Assembly: GCA_947471035.1 (NCBI GenBank)
Contig: CANIWJ010000002.1
Coordinates: forward strand, 1-64,000
DNA: 64,000 bases
Origin: Verrucomicrobiota bacterium
GTDB lineage: Bacteria > Verrucomicrobiota > Verrucomicrobiia > Opitutales > Opitutaceae
Reading direction: 5' to 3'
The notes beneath the pieces are model-generated. The model did no database searches and was not told the DNA's origin. It worked only from the letters and a program-made list of their open reading frames with translations. Both the position numbers and the translations under genes were made by a program. Positions 56,737-64,000 of the stretch are shown in pieces (within the stretch, counting starts at the first letter, position 1; every line of letters starts with the position of its first letter).

Positions 56737-57156
56737 CTAATCCGCAAGCGGAAGCTCCAGCCGCCGAGCCGCCTCGATCATGCGTTTGTCCTTGGTAAAC
56801 AAGGCCCCCGCCTCGATTCCTAGATAAGTCGCCAGATGAATGGCATCCAGAGTGCGAAGCGGCACCTGCGGATTCACCTTCGCCATCACCTCAGCGGCCT
56901 CCCGCACCACGTGCCCGTCCAACGCCACCAATTCGATCACATCATCCAGCAGGTGTTCCTCAAATAGCTGCCAAACCCGCTGCCTCAGCGAAGGAGTAAT
57001 TACCTTGTTGCGCTCCTTCGCCAACAAGGCCGACCAGAGTTCCGTGTAGAGTAACTCCGACGAAACCAAACGCTGCCCGCTCACGATTCGCTGACACGCC
57101 TCCGAGTCCGGTTCGCGGGTGTACAGCTTCACCGCCACGCAAGTATCAATATACAT
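56737..57156 (-). CDS. vapC: VapC-type PIN-domain toxin
   Basis: This 139-residue PIN-domain ribonuclease has the four acidic positions: Asp in MYIDTCVAVKLY, Glu in SELLYTELWSALLA, and Asp residues in RTLDAIHLATYL and LFTKDKRMIEAARRL. VapC toxins cut tRNA or rRNA when unneutralised. It is the second gene of the module, 20 bp after the antitoxin, and ends about 130 bp from the glyA terminator on the opposite strand. The match to the family is good; the target RNA is unknown. Confidence 0.9.
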   Translation of the reverse strand: MYIDTCVAVKLYTREPDSEACQRIVSGQRLVSSELLYTELWSALLAKERNKVITPSLRQRVWQLFEEHLLDDVIELVALDGHVVREAAEVMAKVNPQVPLRTLDAIHLATYLGIEAGALFTKDKRMIEAARRLELPLAD

Positions 57157-57176
57157 AGGCGCGTCATTTCAGCCGC

Positions 57177-57506
57177 TTAGTAACGCGAATCGCGCTCCGC
57201 CCGCTCCGTCTCGGTCGAGTCTGGCCCCATCGGCTGATCAGTCAGGAACGCTCCCAAAGGACGCCATGGTTTACCGCCCATGATCGGACGGAATTTCACC
57301 AGCATCGCCTTCGGCTGGCCATCGCTTGTCACCACGATTTCCTCGCCATCTGCGACCCGCTGCAAGAGCGCCGACAACTGATCCTTCGCCTCACGCACGC
57401 TCACACTTGCGCGCGTGCGCGGTGCCACCGAGGTCTCTTCCAGCGTGTCCTTACCCGCCTCTTCACGCGCCTTCAAAAGGGGTGCTATGACCTTCTTGGA
57501 TTTCAT
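57177..57506 (-). CDS. Phd/YefM-type antitoxin of the VapC module
   Basis: From ATG 57506 this is a 109-residue antitoxin. It starts with a basic stretch (MKSKKVIAPLLKAREEAGKD). The Phd/YefM DNA-binding part follows near residues 35-75 (ASVSVREAKDQLSALLQRVA, then EEIVVTSDGQPKAMLVKFRP). The C-terminal tail (TDQPMGPDSTETERAERDSR) would bind VapC. The ATG lies inside a perfect 34-bp palindrome (57499-57532), so the start and the operator coincide. The longer frame to 57632 crosses the palindrome and is less likely. The ftsK gene diverges 94 bp upstream. Confidence 0.88.
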   Translation of the reverse strand: MKSKKVIAPLLKAREEAGKDTLEETSVAPRTRASVSVREAKDQLSALLQRVADGEEIVVTSDGQPKAMLVKFRPIMGGKPWRPLGAFLTDQPMGPDSTETERAERDSRY

Positions 57507-57532
57507 GTGGCCAACATTGGCCACATGAAATC
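57499..57532. promoter_or_regulatory. Perfect 34-bp palindrome over the antitoxin start
   Basis: GATTTCATGTGGCCAA-CA-TTGGCCACATGAAATC is a perfect 16-bp inverted repeat with a 2-bp centre. It contains the antitoxin ATG (57504-57506) on the minus strand, and its mirror half offers another ATG on the plus strand. Toxin-antitoxin operators are usually autoregulated palindromes, so this is probably the antitoxin binding site. It might also affect the ftsK promoter. Confidence 0.75.
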
Positions 57533-57600
57533 CCCCACAAGTCTTTTTCGACATTTCTTTATCTTTCCCGTCGCACTGCCCTTTGTTGTTTCCTCTCCCC

Positions 57601-59361
57601 ATGTCGGCTTCCGCACCCACTACGTTTTCCAACCCCGACTCCCTCGACGCCGAGCTCGCCGAGGATCACCGGTTGCTCGCGCTCTGGCACGAAGAACTGG
57701 CCGCCCGCCGCGAGGAACGCACCACTTTGCAGGCCCGCCACCGTGATCGTATCGAAGACGCCCTCGATCACTTGGAATCTCTCCGCCAAAACGCCCGCGC
57801 CCGCCAGGCCGACATCGCCGCCATCGGTACCGAGCTCCCCGCCCCTGACTCCGAACCCACCACTCCCGGCTCCCCGCTCCCGGCTCCCCGATCCTTGCCC
57901 GCCCCGTTCACGCCCGACGACCTCGTCGGCTACCACCTACCCTCGCTCGACTTGCTCCGCCCCGCCTCCGCCGATGAGAAACAACTCGTCCCGCCTGAGG
58001 AGGTCGCAGCCAACAAACACATTCTCCAAAACACCCTCGATAGCTTCGCCGTCGATGCCTTCGTGTACGACTCCATCGTCGGCCCGCGCGTCACCCAATT
58101 CCGTGTCAAACCCGGCTTCGGCGTGCGCGTCGAGGCCATCGCCGCCCTGGAAAAAAACCTCGCCCTCGCGCTCTCCGCCAACGCCGTGCGTATTCAGGCG
58201 CCCATACCGGGCGAGAGCTTCGTCGGCGTGGAGACGCCCAACCGCCACTCCGTTCCCCTCGCCCTGCGCGCCGCCTTCGAGTCTCCCGCCTGGCGCGATT
58301 CCACCGCCGAGTTGCCCATCATCCTCGGGGTGGACATCACCGGTCGCCACGTCATCTGCGACCTCGCCAAAGCCCCTCATGCCCTCATCGCCGGCGCGAC
58401 CGGCTCGGGAAAATCCGTCTGCATCAGCAACATCATCCTTTCCCTGCTTTACCGTTTCCGCCCCGACCAGCTGGAGCTCGTCCTCATCGACCCCAAAATC
58501 GTCGAATTCGCCATCTACCGCGACCTGCCCCACCTCATCCATCCGGTCGTCACCGATCCCAAGCAAGCCTGCCAGGCCCTCAAGTGGCTGGTCCGCGAAA
58601 TGGAGCGCCGCTATCAAGTTTTGTCCGAGAAAAACGTGCGCAACCTCTCCGGCTACAACGCCAAGGCCGCCACCGAGGGCTTCCCGCCCCTGCCCTTCAT
58701 CGTGCTCATCATCGACGAACTGGCCGATCTCATGATGACCGCCGCCACTGAGGTCGAGACGCCCATCGCCCGCCTCGCCCAGATGGCCCGCGCCGTCGGC
58801 ATCCACACCATCCTCGCCACCCAACGCCCTTCGGTGAACGTCATTACCGGCGTCATCAAGGCCAACTTCCCCACCCGCGTCGCGTTTCAGGTCTCCTCGC
58901 AAATCGACAGCCGCACCATCCTCGACGGCAAAGGTGCCGAGGCCCTCCAAGGTCGCGGCGACATGCTCTACAGCCCGCCCGGGCTCGGCCGCCTGCAACG
59001 CCTCCAGGCCCCCTTCGTGGACGACGCCGAGGTCGAGCAGATCGTTGCCTCGCTCAAAGCCCAGCTCCAACCCCGCTACCGCGTCGAGCTACGGCCCGAG
59101 GACGCCCCCGGCGGCGGCGAGGATGTGCTCGGCGACAGCGAGACTCACGCCGGCCTCGACCCCATGATCAAGGAAGCCCTGGAGATCATCGCCTCCCACG
59201 GCCGAGCCAGCACCAGCTACCTGCAACGCCGTCTGCGCATCGGCTACAACCGCGCCGCCAGCCTGATCGACGAAATGGAAAAACGACGCTTCATCGGCCC
59301 TCAAGTCGGCAACAACCCCCGCGAAATCTACGTCCAGCCCGGCGACCTCCACCTCGACTAA
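57601..59361 (+). CDS. ftsK: FtsK/SpoIIIE-type DNA translocase lacking membrane domain
   Basis: This 586-residue translocase has no hydrophobic segments, while typical FtsK has four N-terminal membrane helices. Residues 1-60 are helical (RHRDRIEDALDHLESLRQNA), then a Pro-rich linker. The alpha domain follows, then the RecA-like motor with Walker A GATGSGKSV near residue 266 and Walker B FIVLIIDELADLMM. The conserved HTILATQRPSVNVITGVIKA and the C-terminal winged helix (gamma domain: ASTSYLQRRLRIGYNRAASL) are present. The winged helix would read KOPS-like polar sequences and activate Xer recombination. Soluble short FtsK versions are known in some phyla. I chose ATG 57601. It diverges from the VapBC module. 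Confidence 0.93.
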   Translation: MSASAPTTFSNPDSLDAELAEDHRLLALWHEELAARREERTTLQARHRDRIEDALDHLESLRQNARARQADIAAIGTELPAPDSEPTTPGSPLPAPRSLPAPFTPDDLVGYHLPSLDLLRPASADEKQLVPPEEVAANKHILQNTLDSFAVDAFVYDSIVGPRVTQFRVKPGFGVRVEAIAALEKNLALALSANAVRIQAPIPGESFVGVETPNRHSVPLALRAAFESPAWRDSTAELPIILGVDITGRHVICDLAKAPHALIAGATGSGKSVCISNIILSLLYRFRPDQLELVLIDPKIVEFAIYRDLPHLIHPVVTDPKQACQALKWLVREMERRYQVLSEKNVRNLSGYNAKAATEGFPPLPFIVLIIDELADLMMTAATEVETPIARLAQMARAVGIHTILATQRPSVNVITGVIKANFPTRVAFQVSSQIDSRTILDGKGAEALQGRGDMLYSPPGLGRLQRLQAPFVDDAEVEQIVASLKAQLQPRYRVELRPEDAPGGGEDVLGDSETHAGLDPMIKEALEIIASHGRASTSYLQRRLRIGYNRAASLIDEMEKRRFIGPQVGNNPREIYVQPGDLHLD

Positions 59362-59379
59362 ACCCGCGCCTCTCCTCCT

Positions 59380-59414
59380 TCATTCGTCATTAGACATTCG
59401 TCATTCGTCATTTT
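59380..59414 (+). repeat. Heptamer array behind ftsK
   Basis: Five 7-bp units read TCATTCG, TCATTAG, ACATTCG, TCATTCG and TCATTTT. It belongs to the same family as the arrays at 29260-29393 and 32321-32370 and stands 18 bp after the ftsK stop, 20 bp before the next ATG. Confidence 0.8.
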
Positions 59415-59434
59415 CGTCCCTCCCTGTACCCACC

Positions 59435-60070
59435 ATGCCCACCGCCGCCACCTCGCCCATCCGCACCTGGTTCCCGACCCGGATTTACTGCGCCCCACTC
59501 CAAGCCTCTGCGCTCACCCGCTTCAACACTGAGCTCGCTCAGGAATGCCGCCAACTGCGCGACTTCGACGCCGAGGGTCGCGCCTGGTCCAAGAAAAACT
59601 ACCCCGGCGGCTACACGAGTTACGCCTCGATGAATACCCTCCACCAGTTCTCCAGCACCTTCGCCGACCTGGAGAAAAAGATCCAGCGCCACGTGCGCAC
59701 TTTCGCCAAGGCCCTCGACATGGACCTGCGCAACCGCGAGATCCGCATGACTGATTTCTGGGTCAACATCATGCCCGAGACCGCCAGCCACTCGATGCAC
59801 CTACACCCCAACAGTTTCATCAGTGGCACCTACTACGTGGTGACGCCGGAAGGTTGCCCCGGTCTCAAATTCGAGGATCCGCGTCTCGCCTCTCTCATGG
59901 CCGCCCCGCCCAAACTGCCCACCGCCGACGCTTCCAACCGCCTCTACACCACCTACCCCGCCGAGGCAGGCAACGTCATCCTCTTCGAGAGCTGGCTGCG
60001 TCACGAAGTCGCGCAAAACCGCTGCGCCGAGGAGCGCATCAGCGTGAGCTTTAACTACAGCTGGAGCTGA
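59435..60070 (+). CDS. 2OG-Fe(II) oxygenase-like protein (TIGR02466 type)
   Basis: This 211-residue protein resembles the 2OG-FeII_Oxy_5 family: WFPTRIYCAPLQASALTRFN, WSKKNYPGGYTSYASMNTLH, then SHSMHLHPNSFISGTYYV with the metal His and LKFEDPRLASLM. The distal His and Arg lie in SWLRHEVAQNRCAEERISVS. The HxH-like first pair plus distal His would hold Fe(II), and the Arg binds 2-oxoglutarate. The target is unknown; family members often occur near phage or tRNA/protein modification genes. It lies after the heptamer array and converges on the GH43 gene. Confidence 0.85.
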   Translation: MPTAATSPIRTWFPTRIYCAPLQASALTRFNTELAQECRQLRDFDAEGRAWSKKNYPGGYTSYASMNTLHQFSSTFADLEKKIQRHVRTFAKALDMDLRNREIRMTDFWVNIMPETASHSMHLHPNSFISGTYYVVTPEGCPGLKFEDPRLASLMAAPPKLPTADASNRLYTTYPAEAGNVILFESWLRHEVAQNRCAEERISVSFNYSWS

Positions 60071-60097
60071 CCGCAGTACACCGGTTCCAAGCCTGCG

Positions 60098-61207
60098 TCA
60101 CGAAGTCGGCCGATCAAACACCGTCAAATCCCAACAACCCCGCCACTCCAGCGTGTAGCGATCCTTCTCGAACTTCACCGGCAGCCATATGTAACCGCCC
60201 TTGATGTGATCCTCCGGTCGCCACACATCGAGCATCGCGATAAAAGCTCCCGGCCGTCCCTGCACCGGCAGCACGTGGGTGCTTTGTCCACCGAAGGTCA
60301 GCGCGGGGCCGAGCTTTTGCTTTGGGGTCGCGCCGACGCACGGATTCCCCAGCTCCGTCCAAGGCCCCCAAATACTATCCGCGACGGCGGAACGCGCGGT
60401 GTTGGGATTCCAGCCCGTGCAGTGCGACGATAGCATCCAGTAGCGACCGTCCCGCTTGAACAAGGCCGGCGCCTCATGCCAAAGATATTCAAAAATTCGC
60501 ACCCATTGGCCGGAGTGTGAGAGGTAGTCATCGCTCAGCTTGGAGATGTGCAGCGCGGAATTCTCCTCCGAGGAAAACACATGGTAAGCCGCACCGTCGT
60601 CATCCACGAAAAGCGTCATATCCTTGGCCATCTGGCCACCATGGAAATCGCGCCCCAGGAAATCCATCTTGGCCCGGTCGGGATGCGGACTCCCCCAAAA
60701 AGCTGTGCCGAGTAGCTTCTGCGCTTCCTCCAGCCCGGCCTTCTGCTGCTCCGTAACGTTTAACGGCCACACCCCGGCATCCGGCCGCACCGCACGCTGG
60801 TAAACATACGGCCCGGTCGGCGCATCAGCCACCGCCACCCCGCTCACGCCGTCCTTGCGGCCCTTGCCCTTCCGTTCGAGGTGAAACCACATCACGAACT
60901 TTCCGGTCCGGGCGTTATGGATGACCTTCGGCCGTTCAATGATACACCCCTTCGCAATCTCGCTCTGCGGATCCTCCGACACCGCCAGCGCGATGCCTTC
61001 GTCCTTCCAGTTGTACAAGTCACTGGAGGCATAGACGTGCACGCCCACCTCCGCCTCGTCGCCGCTGATTTTGTGTTCGCCGAACCAGTAATAAACGCCG
61101 TCGTGAAACAAGATTCCGCCGCCGTGCGCGTTAATATGAACGCCTTTGTCATCAGGCCAGGGCTGGTCGGAATAAAAGCCAGTGCGGGGCAGGGAAGAGG
61201 AGGTCAT
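60098..61207 (-). CDS. Glycoside hydrolase family 43-like enzyme
   Basis: This 369-residue protein folds as a five-bladed beta-propeller like GH43. Motifs include VHINAHGGGILFHDGVYYWF (catalytic Asp region), CIIERPKVIHNARTGKFVMW, MAKDMTLFVDDDGAAYHVFS, WHEAPALFKRDGRYWMLSSH and GGQSTHVLPV. The Glu in HEAPALF is a likely general acid. Substrates of such enzymes include arabinans, xylans and galactans; the closest group appears to be the galactan-type. No signal peptide is seen, so it may act on imported oligosaccharides. It diverges from the AraC-type regulator, a typical enzyme/regulator arrangement. Confidence 0.87.
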   Translation of the reverse strand: MTSSSLPRTGFYSDQPWPDDKGVHINAHGGGILFHDGVYYWFGEHKISGDEAEVGVHVYASSDLYNWKDEGIALAVSEDPQSEIAKGCIIERPKVIHNARTGKFVMWFHLERKGKGRKDGVSGVAVADAPTGPYVYQRAVRPDAGVWPLNVTEQQKAGLEEAQKLLGTAFWGSPHPDRAKMDFLGRDFHGGQMAKDMTLFVDDDGAAYHVFSSEENSALHISKLSDDYLSHSGQWVRIFEYLWHEAPALFKRDGRYWMLSSHCTGWNPNTARSAVADSIWGPWTELGNPCVGATPKQKLGPALTFGGQSTHVLPVQGRPGAFIAMLDVWRPEDHIKGGYIWLPVKFEKDRYTLEWRGCWDLTVFDRPTS

Positions 61208-61296
61208 GAAATTTTGGGGTTACCCGCCCAGCATACCCGGGAATCGCACCTCGAACAATGCCTTGGACTTCAGGAAAAATACGCTAGATTCCAATA

Positions 61297-62193
61297 ATGG
61301 AATCGCCCTCCCCCAGCGAGCCGTCTCAAGCCCCGCGCCGCATCACAGTATCGCCCACCACTCGCTTCATCGAGTTTCCCTGGGGTAGCAAAGTAGGCTG
61401 GCCCCTGCGCGAAATCGGCGTAACCGAGATCGGCTACGACTACTTCGACCAAAGTTTTCTCTGCGGCACGCCCTCGTCGCCGATTCACCTCTTATTCTTC
61501 GTACACTCAGGGGCGGTGGAAGTGGATTTTGGCCGGGGCTTTACCGCCATCCCCGCTACCAGCTGGGCTTTGTGCCCGGCAGGCACACCCCACTGGATTC
61601 GTGTCCGAAAGGGCGGCGCGGAAGCGCTCTGGGTGCATCTACAGGACCTTCCCCGCTGGCGCTTTATCCGCGCTCACGGTCCGGAGATTCTGCCCATTAA
61701 AAACGCCCGAATACTTAAAAATTCTATGCTGGAGGCGGTGCGTGAAGCGAGCGGCACCGAGTATGGTGCCTATCAAATGGCGCACTCCCACGTGAACATC
61801 CTCCGCCTGCAGCTAATCCGCGAAATCGACCATGCCTGCCGCCGGGAAGCCGATCCGATGGTGTCGCGTTTCTCCGAGCTCTGGAGCCGGGTAAACGCGC
61901 GCCTCGGTGAAAACTGGACGGTCGAACGCCTGGCCGCCGAGATCCACCTCAGCCCAAGCAGTCTCTACCTGCACGCCGCCCGCCACCATGGCGTAAAACC
62001 AATGCAGATGGTCACCCGCCTCCGCATCGAGCGGGCGAAGGACTTGCTTTTACACGGCGACGATACCCTGGAATCCATCTCCAGCTCAGTGGGTTACCAA
62101 ACCCCCTATGCCTTATCGGCCGCCTTTCTGCGCGAGACCGGACTCCGTCCCGGCCAATACCGAAAAACCCATCGCGAAACCGACAAGGCATAA
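61297..62193 (+). CDS. AraC-family transcriptional regulator
   Basis: This 298-residue regulator has an N-terminal cupin-like sugar-sensing domain at about 20-160 (HLLFFVHSGAVEVDFGRGFT, PAGTPHWIRV) and a C-terminal double helix-turn-helix at about 200-290. It shows WTVERLAAEIHLSPSSLYLH, MVTRLRIERAKDLLLHG and ISSSVGYQTPYALSAAFLRE, all typical of AraC/XylS proteins. It probably controls the divergently transcribed GH43 gene across the 89-bp intergenic region and responds to a related sugar. The ATG 61297 is clear. Promoter elements in the gap are not obvious by eye. Confidence 0.93.
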   Translation: MESPSPSEPSQAPRRITVSPTTRFIEFPWGSKVGWPLREIGVTEIGYDYFDQSFLCGTPSSPIHLLFFVHSGAVEVDFGRGFTAIPATSWALCPAGTPHWIRVRKGGAEALWVHLQDLPRWRFIRAHGPEILPIKNARILKNSMLEAVREASGTEYGAYQMAHSHVNILRLQLIREIDHACRREADPMVSRFSELWSRVNARLGENWTVERLAAEIHLSPSSLYLHAARHHGVKPMQMVTRLRIERAKDLLLHGDDTLESISSSVGYQTPYALSAAFLRETGLRPGQYRKTHRETDKA

Positions 62194-62284
62194 TCGCAAA
62201 CGTCCACGTAAAGTGGACGAACCGCCCCCGTCCGATCCGATTACCCAACACACCCGGTTCGCTTTTCGATTAGCCACGTGCACC

Positions 62285-62518
62285 GTGGAAACCGTGCTCG
62301 TCATCCGCCGCCTCACCGACCGCCATCGCGCCTACACCGGCATTTTCCTGCCCGGCGAGCCTCCGAGGATTTTCCCCACTTCCGATGCCGAGCACGGACG
62401 CATCCTGCAAATCTACAAACAAGACCGCCCCTACGCCGACATCGTAAACGACTTCAGCGAATTCGCCCTCGGTCACGACCGCCCGCTACCTGCCGCTTCC
62501 ACCATCGACACCCGCTGA
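62285..62518 (+). CDS. Uncharacterised 77-residue protein
   Basis: From GTG 62285 the frame gives 77 residues (METVLVIRRLTDRHRAYTGI to AASTIDTR). The reading frame continues upstream without a stop into the AraC gene, so the start is uncertain; GTG 62294 is another choice. The sequence is hydrophilic with a short strand-rich middle (AYTGIFLPGEPPRIFPTSDA) and no recognised family. It lies 24 bp before the YqeY gene on the same strand and may be co-transcribed with it. It may also be spurious. Confidence 0.45.
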   Translation: METVLVIRRLTDRHRAYTGIFLPGEPPRIFPTSDAEHGRILQIYKQDRPYADIVNDFSEFALGHDRPLPAASTIDTR

Positions 62519-62542
62519 CCCGCCGCGCAGCCTGCCCCACCC

Positions 62543-62992
62543 ATGCCCACGATCTACGAGACCCTTCGCGCCGATATCATCGTCGCCATGAAAGCCAAAG
62601 ACTCCGCCCGCGCCACCAGCCTGCGCACCGCGGACGCCGCCGTGCAACGCGCCTCCATGGACCTGGCCAAACCCATCGACGACGCGCTCGTACTCACCAC
62701 CCTGCGCAAAGCGGTGAAAAACCTCCAGGACGCCAACGCCGAGTTCACTAAAGGCGGCCGCGCCGACCTCGTCGCCACCAACTCCGCCGAGATCGCCATC
62801 CTGGAAAAATACCTGCCCGCCAGCCTCGACGCCGCCAAAGTAGCCGCCCTGGTCGATGCCGCCATCGCCGCCACCGGAGCCACCACCAAAAAAGAAATGG
62901 GCAAAGTCGTCGCCGCCCTGAAGCAAAGCCCCGAGGCCGGCCTCATCGATTTCGGCTCCGCCAGCAAACTCATCCAGTCCAAACTAGCCTGA
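62543..62992 (+). CDS. GatB/YqeY domain protein
   Basis: This 149-residue protein matches the YqeY family: YETLRADIIVAMKAKDSARA, LRKAVKNLQDANAEF, LEKYLPASLDAAKVAALVDA and KEMGKVVAALKQSPEAGLID. The domain is the tail of GatB in tRNA-dependent amidotransferases and probably binds tRNA, but stand-alone YqeY proteins have no assigned reaction. It lies between the 77-residue frame and a hairpin-rich intergenic region, which probably contains its terminator. Confidence 0.9.
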   Translation: MPTIYETLRADIIVAMKAKDSARATSLRTADAAVQRASMDLAKPIDDALVLTTLRKAVKNLQDANAEFTKGGRADLVATNSAEIAILEKYLPASLDAAKVAALVDAAIAATGATTKKEMGKVVAALKQSPEAGLIDFGSASKLIQSKLA

Positions 62993-63009
62993 GTCCGACA
63001 GGTCCGGGG

Positions 63010-63152
63010 AGCGCACGCGTCCCGCGTGTGCTGTTCGGCGTCCCGCCGAACAGTTCCGTTTAGCACGGATCAACTACCCACCGGTCCAATCCGCCCCCCT
63101 GAGGCCATTGGCCGACCCATCGACACCCCCAAGGTTTCGCAAAGCGAAACCT
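63010..63152. other. Hairpin cluster after the YqeY gene
   Basis: Three hairpins occur in 140 bp. They are an imperfect GCGCACGCG-TCC-CGCGTGTGC at 63010-63030, a perfect 10-bp CTGTTCGGCG-TCC-CGCCGAACAG at 63031-63053, and a perfect AGGTTTCGC-AAA-GCGAAACCT at 63132-63152. The second is followed by TTCCGTTT and is the likely terminator. The first two share the loop TCC. A weaker CCGCT/AGCGG stem lies near 63180. No gene is seen in 62993-63215. Confidence 0.6.
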
Positions 63153-63215
63153 CTTCGCCCCAGCAGCGCTCATTGAGCCGCTGCATTAGCGGTTAACCCC
63201 TTCCGATCTCACCGC

Positions 63216-63599
63216 CTACGGATCACGTCGCCCCGCCTTCGTTTCCGCCCGACGCCGCTTCTGCTCCACCAACAAAGCCTTTTGTCGAGCGCTCCGCTTC
63301 CGATTCACCCGCCGCGCCTTGGCCCGCTCCGCCACCCGTTCCGCCTCGGCGGCGCGCAGACGCGTTTCCAGTTTTTCACAAAAAAGTTCCCAAGCGATCA
63401 CACGATTCGCGGCTTGGCTGCGTTCCTGCTGACAGCGCACATCGGTAGCGCTCGGCTTATGCCGCAGCACCACCGTAGAAGCCGTCTTATTAATCTTTTG
63501 CCCACCCGCACCCGAACCACGAATAAACACCTCTTCCACATCGCTCTCCAAAACGCCCAACGCGTCGAGCCGAGTCTTGATTTGAAGTGGTAAATCCAT
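63216..63599 (-). CDS. Peptide chain release factor-like GGQ protein
   Basis: This 127-residue protein has the GGQ-type motif in [20 protein letters not shown], then [20 protein letters not shown], the core of release factor domain 3. The C-terminal half is a Lys/Arg-rich helix ([20 protein letters not shown]). No stop-codon-recognition domain is present, so it resembles ArfB/YaeJ or mtRF-R-type proteins that rescue stalled ribosomes with the basic tail in the mRNA channel. The start ATG 63599 is clear. It diverges from the MoxR gene. Confidence 0.9.
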   Translation of the reverse strand: MDLPLQIKTRLDALGVLESDVEEVFIRGSGAGGQKINKTASTVVLRHKPSATDVRCQQERSQAANRVIAWELFCEKLETRLRAAEAERVAERAKARRVNRKRSARQKALLVEQKRRRAETKAGRRDP

Positions 63600-63679
63600 T
63601 GTTCGACTCTTTACGTCCCAAAAAACGCAACCCTCGCCCTTCGCGCGAGTCCCAAAAAACTTCCTCCACCCACGTCCTC

Positions 63680-64000
63680 ATGCTTACCGGTCCCGTTTGG
63701 TCTGAAAAAATCCGTGCAGAAATCGCCAAGGCCGTCATCGGCCAGCACGATGTTATTGAACGCCTGCTCCTCGCCTTGCTGGCCAACGGCCACGTCCTGC
63801 TGGAGGGCATGCCCGGCTTGGCTAAAACCCTCCTGGTCAAATCCCTGGGCACCGCCCTCGGCGTCCAATGTGAACGCATCCAGTTCACCCCCGACCTGCT
63901 CCCCAGCGACGTCGTCGGCACCATGATTTTCTCCCCCAAGGACGCCGCCTTCGCCCCCCATCGCGGCCCTATTTTCGCCAACCTCGTCCTCGCCGACGAA
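63680..64000 (+). CDS. MoxR-family AAA+ ATPase, partial at window end
   Basis: The reading frame runs from ATG 63680 past the window end, so only the first 107 residues are seen. The start MLTGPVWSEKIRAEIAKAVI, the Walker A loop GMPGLAKT near residue 46, LLPSDVVGTMIF (MoxR-type) and the beginning of Walker B (LVLADE) at the end place it in the MoxR/AAA_3 group. These proteins work as chaperones with VWA-domain partners, often in a moxR-DUF58-transglutaminase cluster; the partner genes would lie beyond the window. A TTG at 63599 in frame is an alternative start. Confidence 0.92.
   Translation, partial: MLTGPVWSEKIRAEIAKAVIGQHDVIERLLLALLANGHVLLEGMPGLAKTLLVKSLGTALGVQCERIQFTPDLLPSDVVGTMIFSPKDAAFAPHRGPIFANLVLADE

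Overview
The window is one chromosomal segment of a high-GC Gram-negative bacterium, most likely Verrucomicrobiota, class Opitutae (Opitutaceae-like). This placement is an inference. It rests on a PEP-CTERM protein, a giant secreted Calx-beta/delta-60 metalloprotease with a Verrucomicrobia-style C-terminus, pyruvate:ferredoxin oxidoreductase next to acs, sucCD and fumarase, Lys/Ala/Pro-rich tails on housekeeping proteins, few Shine-Dalgarno sites, and GTCATTS heptamer repeats between genes. I see no rRNA, CRISPR array, prophage or intact insertion sequence. There is one tRNA gene.

Layout. 1-3.1 kb is AT-richer and accessory: a methyltransferase, a polytopic GT-C-like glycosyltransferase and the left member of a tandem type IV pilin pair. 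3.1-16.8 kb holds the second pilin, a DUF481 protein, rsfS-nadD, a PAS histidine kinase with a FixJ-type regulator, a DEAD-box helicase, a J-domain protein, a possible ATP-grasp-like protein, tRNA-Ala(CGC), a carbohydrate-binding-like protein, a DUF374 acyltransferase and sucCD. 16.9-17.3 kb carries two very small Lys/Gln-rich proteins with their own terminator. 17.5-32.3 kb has the 1359-residue metalloprotease, a YchJ-like SEC-C protein, a ROK kinase, acs, rho, a 147-bp inverted-repeat element, an uncharacterised 585-residue protein, hisF, a PEP-CTERM protein and an anchored helical protein. 32.3-46.2 kb has an MFS transporter, a TolA-like coiled coil, class I fumarase, a nucleotidyltransferase module, ispH with a GreA/B-like gene, a Phd/RelE module, lipoproteins, pyrD, an acidic protein, a Dabb protein, a DUF971 protein and hisI. 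46.2-64 kb has a heavy-metal P-type ATPase, nifJ with a DHOD-like partner, an SbmA/BacA-type ABC transporter, glyA, a VapBC module with a palindromic operator, a soluble FtsK, a 2OG-Fe(II)-oxygenase-like protein, a GH43 enzyme diverging from an AraC regulator, a YqeY protein, a GGQ release-factor-like protein and the start of a MoxR ATPase.

How the genes fit together. nifJ, acs, sucCD and the class I fumarase form a pyruvate/acetate/TCA-type carbon core with iron-sulfur enzymes. hisF, hisI, pyrD, glyA, ispH and nadD are scattered biosynthetic genes, mostly single units with strong intrinsic terminators. The GH43/AraC pair and the large protease point to a polymer-degrading life style. No single operon in the window stands out as a known defence or secondary-metabolite system. 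The most unusual signals are the tRNA with an A19-U56 tertiary pair, the tiny basic protein pair, the GTCATTS heptamer arrays, the inverted-repeat element behind rho, the shared 19-bp palindrome and the operator covering the antitoxin start codon.
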